Assembly: GCF_030687835.1 (NCBI RefSeq)
Contig: NZ_CP117449.1
Coordinates: 558,001-622,000 of the forward strand
Direction: 5' to 3'
DNA length: 64,000 nt
DNA from: Pseudomonas hefeiensis
GTDB lineage: Bacteria; Pseudomonadota; Gammaproteobacteria; Pseudomonadales; Pseudomonadaceae
Every line of letters starts with the position of its first letter. Position 1 is the stretch's first letter. The notes below the pieces were generated by a model. It searched no databases and had not been told where the DNA came from. It worked only from the letters and a program-made list of their open reading frames with translations. This document shows, one piece after another, positions 58,082-64,000 of this stretch. The translations under genes and the position numbers were made by a program.

Positions 58082-59503
58082 ATGAAGTTGTCCATGCCGC
58101 GATTCGATCAAGCCCCTGTATTGGTGGTCGGCGATGTCATGCTCGACCGCTATTGGCATGGCGGTACCTCACGGATTTCCCCTGAGGCGCCGGTTCCGGT
58201 GGTGAAGGTCGAGCACATCGAGGACCGTCCCGGTGGTGCCGCCAACGTTGCCTTGAACATCGCCGCCCTCGGTGCGCCGGCTTCCCTGGTGGGGGTGACC
58301 GGTGACGACGAAGCCGCCGACAGCCTGACCAACAGCCTCAATGGCGCAGGCGTGCGGGCGATATTCCAGCGTGTTGCGCACCAGCCGACCATCGTCAAGC
58401 TGCGGGTCATGAGCCGTCACCAGCAACTGTTGCGGATCGATTTCGAAGAACCGTTCGCCACCGACCCCGTGGCCCTCGGGGTCGAGGTCGATAATCTGCT
58501 CGAAGGCGTCAAGGTGCTGGTGTTGTCGGACTATGGCAAAGGTGCGTTGAAAAACCATCAGGCGCTGATCCAGGCCGCTCGTGCCCGTGGCATTCCGGTA
58601 CTGGCTGACCCCAAGGGCAAGGATTTCTCCATCTACCGCGGCGCGAGCGTGATCACGCCGAATCTCAGCGAATTCGAAACCATCGTCGGCGGGTGCGCCG
58701 ATGAGCACGAACTGGTGAGCAAAGGCGCACAGCTGATGCAAGACCTCGACCTCGGCGCCTTGCTGGTGACCCGTGGTGAGCATGGCATGACTCTGCTGCG
58801 CCCTGATCATCCAGCGCTGCACCTGCCGGCTCGTGCCCGTGAAGTGTTCGACGTGACCGGTGCCGGCGACACCGTTATCTCCACCCTGGCCGCAGCCATC
58901 GCCGCCGGCGAGGAACTGCCCCATGCGGTGGCCCTGGCGAACCTGGCGGCGGGCATTGTCGTCGGCAAGCTCGGTACTGCCGCCATCAGCGCCCCGGAGC
59001 TACGTCGCGCGATCCAGCGCGAAGAAGGTTCCGAGCGGGGCGTGCTGGGCCTGGAGCAATTGCTGCTGGCCGTCGACGACGCCCGCGCTCACAACGAGAC
59101 GATCGTGTTCACCAACGGCTGCTTCGACATCCTGCATGCCGGCCACGTGACCTACCTCGAGCAGGCCCGGGCCCAGGGCGATCGCCTGATCGTCGCGGTC
59201 AATGACGATGCATCCGTGAGTCGTCTCAAAGGACCGGGTCGGCCGATCAACAGCGTCGATCGGCGCATGGCGGTCCTGGCCGGTCTTGGCGCGGTGGACT
59301 GGGTGATCAGCTTCAGCGAAGGCACGCCGGAAAACCTGCTGCGCGAGGTCAAGCCGGATGTGCTGGTCAAGGGCGGTGACTACGGGATCGATCAGGTCGT
59401 GGGCGCGGACATCGTCGCGGCCTACGGCGGCACGGTGAAGGTGTTGGGTCTGGTGGAAAACAGCTCGACGACGGCGATTGTGGAAAAGATCCGCAATCAT
59501 TGA
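58082..59503 (+). CDS. hldE: Bifunctional heptose-7-phosphate kinase/heptose-1-phosphate adenylyltransferase
   Basis: The 473-residue enzyme makes ADP-D-glycero-D-manno-heptose, the donor (after epimerisation) for WaaC and WaaF. The N-terminal ribokinase-like domain has VLVVGDVMLDRYWHGGTSRI near residue 11 and the anion-hole GAGDTVISTLAAAIAAG near residue 260. The C-terminal cytidylyltransferase-like domain has FTNGCFDILHAGHVTYLEQA near residue 343 and VKGGDYGIDQVVGAD near residue 430. ATG 58082 is chosen as the family start. It closes the core-LPS locus. Confidence 0.96.
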   Translation: MKLSMPRFDQAPVLVVGDVMLDRYWHGGTSRISPEAPVPVVKVEHIEDRPGGAANVALNIAALGAPASLVGVTGDDEAADSLTNSLNGAGVRAIFQRVAHQPTIVKLRVMSRHQQLLRIDFEEPFATDPVALGVEVDNLLEGVKVLVLSDYGKGALKNHQALIQAARARGIPVLADPKGKDFSIYRGASVITPNLSEFETIVGGCADEHELVSKGAQLMQDLDLGALLVTRGEHGMTLLRPDHPALHLPARAREVFDVTGAGDTVISTLAAAIAAGEELPHAVALANLAAGIVVGKLGTAAISAPELRRAIQREEGSERGVLGLEQLLLAVDDARAHNETIVFTNGCFDILHAGHVTYLEQARAQGDRLIVAVNDDASVSRLKGPGRPINSVDRRMAVLAGLGAVDWVISFSEGTPENLLREVKPDVLVKGGDYGIDQVVGADIVAAYGGTVKVLGLVENSSTTAIVEKIRNH

Positions 59504-59540
59504 GCTTTTGCTGGTGACAATGTGTCAGGCAAGGCGCCAA

Positions 59541-59634
59541 CCTGTGGGAGCGAGCTTGCTCGCGATGGCGTTGGACCCGTCAGCCTCGATTTGGCTGACA
59601 CATCGCTATCGCGAGCAGGCTCGCTCCCACAGGG
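59541..59634. repeat. REPIN (paired REP elements)
   Basis: CCTGTGGGAGCGAGCTTGCT and the inverted GCGAGCAGGCTCGCTCCCAC enclose a spacer containing the smaller palindrome TCAGCC...GGCTGA. It lies in the convergent gap after hldE. Confidence 0.88.
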
Positions 59635-59655
59635 CCCATCATCAACTCGATGACC

Positions 59656-60621
59656 TTAACGAGCCACCTTGCGCGGCACGATCTTCTTGAGTAATTGCCG
59701 AGCCTTGCCCCTCAAGCGTGTTAGGCCCGACTCCTTGCCCGGGGGCGTCAGCCCCTGCTGGCGCAGCCAGTCCTTCCAGCGAATCCGCTCGTCTCGTACC
59801 AGCCAACCGTCCTGTTTGGCGAAACTCTCCGCCAGGTACAACCCACGGGTGCTGGCCGGGTACAGTTGATCCTTCTTCAAGGTATACAGCTCGGGCAAGG
59901 GTTGGCCGTCCTGTAGCGGCATCAGGTACAGATCGGGTCGCTTGCGGTCCAGGCGCGCCACCAGTTGGTCTCCCTCCAGGCGCTCATCCACATGAAACAG
60001 GCTCAGGGACTTGGCTTCCTTGGGCACATCCAGGCGCAAATCGTAAATCAGTTGCAGCGAGGCCGTCGGCAGATGCACGTAGGCGCGTGGTCGCTCGATC
60101 AGTTGCAGGTTGGCACTGCGCACCGGGCGGGCCGAGCCGGACAGCGGCGTCAGGCGAAACGGCAAGGCTTCGCGGTAATGCAGGGCCGTGGCGTAGGGCG
60201 CGGGCAACCAGGTGTCATTGAAACGTCCGCCAAGCCAGCCCTCGGGGGTTTCCAGAAGGCACTCTTCGGCAATTTCACTGATGGCGGTGAGCAGCGGCAG
60301 GTTTAGCTCATGGGCCGGGACATAACCGGAAATCAGCTTGAGCACCACATCGCCACGATCCTGTCGACGCTGGCGCACCAGCACCCAATAGTCGCGGTTC
60401 TGCCAGTGCAGGGTGAGGCGCACCGAGACGCCCAGGTTTGCCAGCTCCAGGGAAAAACGCTCGGCATCGTCCACCGTCACCGGACGGCGCCGTTGCAAGG
60501 TCTGGGAAAAATTCAATGGCATCCCGACGCTCTGGTAAGTCAGGCCTTCGGGTGTCGCTTCGACGAACAGGGGCAGAGTCTTGAAGTTGCTGGGATTTTT
60601 TCTGATGAGCGTACGCGGCAT
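59656..60621 (-). CDS. Conserved Pseudomonas protein of unknown function
   Basis: The 321-residue protein has no signal peptide or membrane segment. Sequence features include MPRTLIRKNPSNFKTLPLFV at the start, SEIAEECLLETPEGWLGG near residue 140 (the spacing of acidic residues recalls a Nudix-like region, but the full motif is absent), SLSLFHVDERLEGDQL and a very basic C-terminus (RLRGKARQLLKKIVPRKVAR). It precedes the aldo/keto reductase gene's 3' end by 33 bases on the same strand, so it could be last in that operon. Its position equals P. aeruginosa PA4993, also uncharacterised as far as I know. Confidence 0.8.
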   Translation of the reverse strand: MPRTLIRKNPSNFKTLPLFVEATPEGLTYQSVGMPLNFSQTLQRRRPVTVDDAERFSLELANLGVSVRLTLHWQNRDYWVLVRQRRQDRGDVVLKLISGYVPAHELNLPLLTAISEIAEECLLETPEGWLGGRFNDTWLPAPYATALHYREALPFRLTPLSGSARPVRSANLQLIERPRAYVHLPTASLQLIYDLRLDVPKEAKSLSLFHVDERLEGDQLVARLDRKRPDLYLMPLQDGQPLPELYTLKKDQLYPASTRGLYLAESFAKQDGWLVRDERIRWKDWLRQQGLTPPGKESGLTRLRGKARQLLKKIVPRKVAR

Positions 60622-60654
60622 GTCGGCTCCTGCTTAATGCCGCGCAGGGCGGCG

Positions 60655-61467
60655 TCAGTTTCTACGAAGGACCTTGGCAGCGGTCGCGACGTTATGGGCG
60701 AGGTGCAGCGGATTGATGGTGCCGACAATAGCACTGGCGACACCGGGATGCTCAAACAACAGTTCGAAGCTGGCCCGGACCGGGTCCACACCAGGGTTCA
60801 GGCAGACGTGGCCGCTGGCCAAGGCTTTCTTCACCAGAATCGCCTTGCCATGCTCGGCTGCGTAGTCAATGACAGCCTTCTCGTTTCGTTCGTTCAGATT
60901 GTAGGTGACCATCGCGCAATCGCCTTGCTCCAGCGCTTTCAAACCGCCCTCGACGGTCTTGCCGGAAAAACCGAAGCTGCCGATCTTGCCCTCGCGCTTG
61001 AGCGCCGCCAGGGTCGGGTAGACCTCGCTGTCGTTGAGGATCGCCAGATCGTTGCCGTCGGAGTGCACCAGCACCAGGTCGATGTAGTCCGTTTCCAGGC
61101 GCTTGAGGCTGCGTTCCACCGAGAGTCGGGTGTGGGCGGCACTGAAATCGTGGTGCGACTGGCCGTCACTGAATTCTTCTCCGACCTTGCTGACAATCAC
61201 CCAATCCTGACGCTGGCCGCGTAACAACGGGCCCAGGCGCTCTTCGCTGCGGCCATAGGCCGGCGCGGTGTCGATCAGGTTGATGCCCAGGTCACGCGCC
61301 AGTTTGAGCAGCATGCGCGCTTCGTCGTCATCGGGAATCTGGAAACCGTTGGGGTATTTGACCCCCTGGTCGCGGCCGAGCTTGACGGTGCCCAGGCCCA
61401 GGGGGGAAACCCGCGGGCCGTTATTGCCCAGCGGGCGATGCAAGTCATGCAGGGTCGGTTGGCTCAT
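60655..61467 (-). CDS. Aldo/keto reductase
   Basis: The 270-residue protein is a TIM-barrel NADPH-dependent reductase. The N-terminal signature VSPLGLGTVKLGRDQGVKYP is followed by LGINLIDTAPAYGRSEERLG near residue 65, with catalytic Asp and Tyr, then VSKVGEEFSDG (Lys) and LVLVHSDGNDLAIL (His). ILVKKALASGHV and AIVGTINPLHLAHN are cofactor-site segments. The ATG at 61467 overlaps the stop of the oxidoreductase gene by 4 bases; the open frame upstream is not used. Substrate unknown. Confidence 0.9.
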   Translation of the reverse strand: MSQPTLHDLHRPLGNNGPRVSPLGLGTVKLGRDQGVKYPNGFQIPDDDEARMLLKLARDLGINLIDTAPAYGRSEERLGPLLRGQRQDWVIVSKVGEEFSDGQSHHDFSAAHTRLSVERSLKRLETDYIDLVLVHSDGNDLAILNDSEVYPTLAALKREGKIGSFGFSGKTVEGGLKALEQGDCAMVTYNLNERNEKAVIDYAAEHGKAILVKKALASGHVCLNPGVDPVRASFELLFEHPGVASAIVGTINPLHLAHNVATAAKVLRRN

Positions 61468-62639
61468 GGCAGCAGTTGCTCCCAGGCAGGGACGCCCATG
61501 GGCGGTTTCGGCAGGTCCGGCAATGGCGCCGGATGGCTGGGGGCGATGCCATCGCGTTGCAGCGTGGCGATCACTCGATCGGCAAAGTCCGGGGCCAGGG
61601 CCAGCTTGGTCGGCCAGCCCACCAACAGGCGATCCTGTTCGGCGAGAAAGGCGTTGTCCGGGCGGGTCAGGCCTGATTGCCGTGGTTCGGCGCGGTCGAC
61701 CCGCAGCGTGGCCCATTGTGCGGTGCTGAGGTCGACCCAGGGCAGCAATTGGCCAAGCTCTTTCTGAGCGGTGGCGATCTGCGCGGCGGGCTCGCGGGCC
61801 ACACCGTCGGTTTCGGCGATGTCGCCGCCCAGGTACCAGACCCATTGGCCATCGGCGGCCGGGTGGGTGGTCACGGTGATGCGCGGCTTCGGCCCGCCGC
61901 CCAGGCAGTGGGCGTAAAGTGGCTTGAGGCTCGGTCCCTTGACCAGCACCATGTGTAACGGCCGGCGCTGCATGGCCGGTTGCTCCAGGCCCAGGGCACT
62001 GAGCAGATCGGCAGTGCCGGCTCCGGCGCTGAGGACGATGCGCTGGGCGCGGATCTCGCGGCCATCAACCTTAAGGCCGATCAGTTCGTCGCCGTCGCGC
62101 AATGGTTCGATATCTTTCCCGGCGAGCAGGCCATCGCCGGCCAGGTCCGCCAGCCGTGCAAGCAGGCTGGGGACGTCCACTACCAGTTCGGCCAGACGAT
62201 AGACCTTGCCCTTGAAGCGTTTGTCTTGCAGGGCCGGCGGCAGTTGCTCGCCCTTGACCTGATCGACCCGCCCGCGCACGGCCTTGCTGGCGAAGAAGCT
62301 GGTGAGGTTGCCGACCAGGGTGCCGGGAGACCAGAGGTAGTGAGCTTCGGACAGCAGGCGCACGCCGGACAGATCCAGTTCGCCCTCGCCGCTCAGGGCT
62401 TCGCGCCAGCGGCGTGGCATGTCGGCGATGGCTTCCGAGGCTCCGGTGAGGGCACCGTGCAAGGCGTACTTGGCGCCACCATGGATGATGCCCTGGGATT
62501 TGATGCTCTGCCCGCCGCCGAGGCTGGCGCTTTCCACCAGCACGGTCGAAAAACCCTGGCGGCGCAGGCGCGCATTCAGCCAGAGGCCGGCGACTCCGGC
62601 GCCGACAATCAGAACGTCGGTGGAAATAACGGATGGCAT
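61464..62639 (-). CDS. FAD-dependent oxidoreductase (DAO family)
   Basis: The 391-residue flavoprotein opens with a Rossmann fingerprint ([20 protein letters not shown], residues 8-27). A further FAD contact is [20 protein letters not shown] near residue 195. It belongs to the D-amino-acid oxidase/glycerol-3-phosphate dehydrogenase superfamily. GAGGTC precedes the ATG. It is the first gene of a two- or three-gene unit with the aldo/keto reductase (4-base overlap) and possibly the unknown gene after it. The substrate cannot be inferred; the coupling suggests that the two redox enzymes share a pathway. Confidence 0.88.
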   Translation of the reverse strand: MPSVISTDVLIVGAGVAGLWLNARLRRQGFSTVLVESASLGGGQSIKSQGIIHGGAKYALHGALTGASEAIADMPRRWREALSGEGELDLSGVRLLSEAHYLWSPGTLVGNLTSFFASKAVRGRVDQVKGEQLPPALQDKRFKGKVYRLAELVVDVPSLLARLADLAGDGLLAGKDIEPLRDGDELIGLKVDGREIRAQRIVLSAGAGTADLLSALGLEQPAMQRRPLHMVLVKGPSLKPLYAHCLGGGPKPRITVTTHPAADGQWVWYLGGDIAETDGVAREPAAQIATAQKELGQLLPWVDLSTAQWATLRVDRAEPRQSGLTRPDNAFLAEQDRLLVGWPTKLALAPDFADRVIATLQRDGIAPSHPAPLPDLPKPPMGVPAWEQLLP

Positions 62640-62712
62640 GCAGCGACCTCAGTGTTCAAGACGAGGGCGCAGTATACAGACTCGATGCAGAGGGCATTTG
62701 TTAGCGATCAAC

Positions 62713-62799
62713 TTGTGGGAGCAAAGCTTGCTCGCGATGCAGGCGCCTCGGTCCCAGAGATACCGTGCAGATTTCATCGCGGGCAAGCCTTGCTCCCAC
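62713..62799. repeat. REPIN (paired REP elements)
   Basis: TTGTGGGAGCAAAGCTTGCT and the inverted GGCAAGCCTTGCTCCCACC enclose a short spacer, in the gap between the SMR gene's 3' end and the oxidoreductase start. Confidence 0.88.
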
Positions 62800-62847
62800 C
62801 GATTTCCTTTGTCCAAACCGGTGTTTTCAGCCCTGTTGATCAGTGTT

Positions 62848-63180
62848 TCAGTGCCCGGCAGTTTTGGAAAAGAGTTGAATCACCACAACCCCCAGCACAA
62901 TCAACGCCATCCCCAGCATCGCCGGCACGTCCAGCTTTTGCCCGTAGATGAACAGCGCCGCCACGCTGACCATGACGATACCCATCCCGGCCCAGACCGC
63001 ATACGCCACGCCCACCGGGACGGTGCGCACCACCAGGGTCAGCATCCAGAATGCGATGCCGTACCCGGTGATGACCAGCAGCAGAGGCAGGGGGGTGCTC
63101 AAGCCTTTGATCGCTTTCATCGACACGGTGGCGATCACTTCGGCGCAGATGGCGATGGCCAGGTAGTAGTAAGCGTTCAT
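62848..63180 (-). CDS. SMR-family multidrug/small-molecule efflux protein
   Basis: The 110-residue protein has four membrane helices. Glu14 in [19 protein letters not shown] is the proton/drug-coupling carboxylate of EmrE-type exporters. [20 protein letters not shown] near residue 55 carries the conserved Gly/Ala and Trp pattern. AGAGGA precedes the ATG. It is probably a dual-topology dimer in the inner membrane. It is divergent from a LysR regulator across a 104-base gap with a LysR-type box. Drug or polyamine substrates are not readable; it corresponds to PA4990 in P. aeruginosa by position. Confidence 0.93.
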   Translation of the reverse strand: MNAYYYLAIAICAEVIATVSMKAIKGLSTPLPLLLVITGYGIAFWMLTLVVRTVPVGVAYAVWAGMGIVMVSVAALFIYGQKLDVPAMLGMALIVLGVVVIQLFSKTAGH

Positions 63181-63255
63181 AGGCGAAAATCCTCTTGAAG
63201 GGGGCGTCTTTCGATGTCGACATTTTAGAGGTCTGTCAGATGGGGTAAAGTCATT

Positions 63256-63278
63256 ACCTATCTGTATAGGAGATAGGT
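63256..63278. promoter_or_regulatory. LysR-type box ACCTATC-N9-GATAGGT
   Basis: A perfect 7-base dyad, also readable as CTAT-N11-ATAG (the T-N11-A pattern of LysR regulators), ends 6 bases before the LysR start. It is the likely autoregulatory and SMR-controlling site. Confidence 0.6.
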
Positions 63279-63284
63279 TGCGCC

Positions 63285-64000
63285 ATGAGTGTTCAGTGGA
63301 ATCTGGATCAATTGCGGCTGTTTGTCGGTGTCGCCGAGAAACGTTCGTTTTCCGCCGTGGCGCGGGACCAGCGCAAGGCTCAATCGGCCATTAGCAGCGC
63401 GATTGCGTTGTTGGAAACCGATCTGGGTGTGACGCTGTTCGAGCGCAGCAGTGGCCGTCAGCCGAAGCTCACCGAAGCCGGCGAGGCCTTGCTGGAAGAG
63501 GCGCGGGAAGTGCTGCGCCAGTGCGAGCGTCTCAATGGCCGGGCCCTGGCCCTGATGCGCGGTCAGGAGGCGATGTTGCGCCTGGCTCAGGATGAGGCGA
63601 TGCCCTATCAGCCGGTCATCGACAGCCTGGCGGCCCTGGCCGAGCGGTTCCCGACCCTCGAAGTGCAACTGGCCAGCGCCGCGCAGGGTGATGTGGCGCG
63701 CAAACTGGTGGAACGCCGTGCTGACCTGGGGTTGTTGTTTTATCACGATCAGATCCCCGAGGCGCTGGAGCGCCGGGTGCTGGGCAGCGTCGAGATGGTC
63801 ACGGTCTGCGGCAGGGGCCATCCACTGGCGAACCATGATTACGTGACCTGCCTGGAAATGGCCCGGCATCGGCAATTGCTCATGGCGACCCAGTCCAGTG
63901 TCTATCCTGGAAGCGAACAGGCCAGCCCGCAGGTCTGGCGCGCCGACAGCTTCTACGTTTTGGCCGAATGGCTGAGGAGCGGCCTGGGCTGGGCGTGGCT
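63285..64000 (+). CDS. LysR-family transcriptional regulator (partial, C-terminus cut)
   Basis: I translated this by hand from ATG 63285 to the window edge (238 residues visible). The winged HTH covers residues 1-65 (NLDQLRLFVGVAEKRSFSAV, then KAQSAISSAIALLETDLGVT). The co-inducer domain begins near residue 92. Full members have about 300 residues, so roughly the last fifth is missing. It is divergent from the SMR transporter and likely regulates it and itself through the box at 63256-63278. Confidence 0.92.
   Translation, partial: MSVQWNLDQLRLFVGVAEKRSFSAVARDQRKAQSAISSAIALLETDLGVTLFERSSGRQPKLTEAGEALLEEAREVLRQCERLNGRALALMRGQEAMLRLAQDEAMPYQPVIDSLAALAERFPTLEVQLASAAQGDVARKLVERRADLGLLFYHDQIPEALERRVLGSVEMVTVCGRGHPLANHDYVTCLEMARHRQLLMATQSSVYPGSEQASPQVWRADSFYVLAEWLRSGLGWAW

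Overview
The window is high-GC gamma-proteobacterial chromosome, almost certainly from the Pseudomonas fluorescens group. The grounds are the gene content and order (a ParA-like gene, selO-mscK-cvrA, an acyl-CoA dehydrogenase, rlmJ, msrA, dipA, aceFE, glnE, then the waaFCGP core-LPS operon up to hldE and the downstream aldo/keto reductase, FAD oxidoreductase, SMR and LysR genes), which follows from memory the P. aeruginosa PA5028 to PA4989 segment. Ten intergenic loci also carry the Pseudomonas-type REP/REPIN element (core GTGGGAGC...GCTTGCTCGCGA). No rRNA, tRNA, CRISPR array, insertion sequence or prophage was seen.

Layout. 1-1.4 kb: left-directed start of what looks like an aryl polyene pigment cluster (ketoacyl-synthase-like protein and acyltransferase) that continues outside the window. 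1.7-6.1 kb: an orphan ParA, thioredoxin TrxC, a YcaC-type hydrolase with a divergent LysR regulator, a small disordered protein and an orphan HigA-type antitoxin with a perfect operator palindrome. 6.2-12.9 kb: a left-directed selO/mscK/cvrA run (protein AMPylation, mechanosensitive channel, K+/H+ antiport). 13-17.5 kb: a chemoreceptor with a sigma-28-like promoter, a divergent ZapB-like/ZapA-like gene pair and a fatty-acid acyl-CoA dehydrogenase. 17.8-23.7 kb: divergent putA and putP, with five PutA-type boxes between them. 23.9-26.7 kb: a type VI secretion VgrG with its DUF4123 chaperone but no adjacent effector. 26.8-33 kb: rlmJ, msrA, the c-di-GMP phosphodiesterase gene dipA and a compositionally distinct PhoD-like phosphoesterase. 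33-40.7 kb: aceF/aceE (pyruvate dehydrogenase) divergent from glnE.

41-59.5 kb is a large lipopolysaccharide core locus: heptosyltransferases WaaF and WaaC, glucosyltransferase WaaG, heptose kinase WaaP, three further kinase-fold proteins (one with two kinase modules), a NodU-type carbamoyltransferase, a family 2 glycosyltransferase, two poorly characterised glycan-transfer proteins, another kinase-like protein, the O-antigen ligase WaaL, the lipid A flippase MsbA (frameshifted here by one base), an APS kinase and HldE, which makes the heptose precursor. Many genes overlap by 1-8 bases, indicating translational coupling. 59.6-64 kb: a conserved unknown protein, an aldo/keto reductase coupled to a FAD oxidoreductase, an SMR transporter and a divergent LysR regulator cut by the window edge.

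I do not see one clearly novel system. The points most worth following are the msbA frameshift, the kinase-like LPS proteins lacking the catalytic Asp, the LysR gene that appears to use an ATC start, the orphan VgrG/chaperone pair with a Cys-rich VgrG tail, the orphan HigA with its operator, and the second ZapA-like pair.
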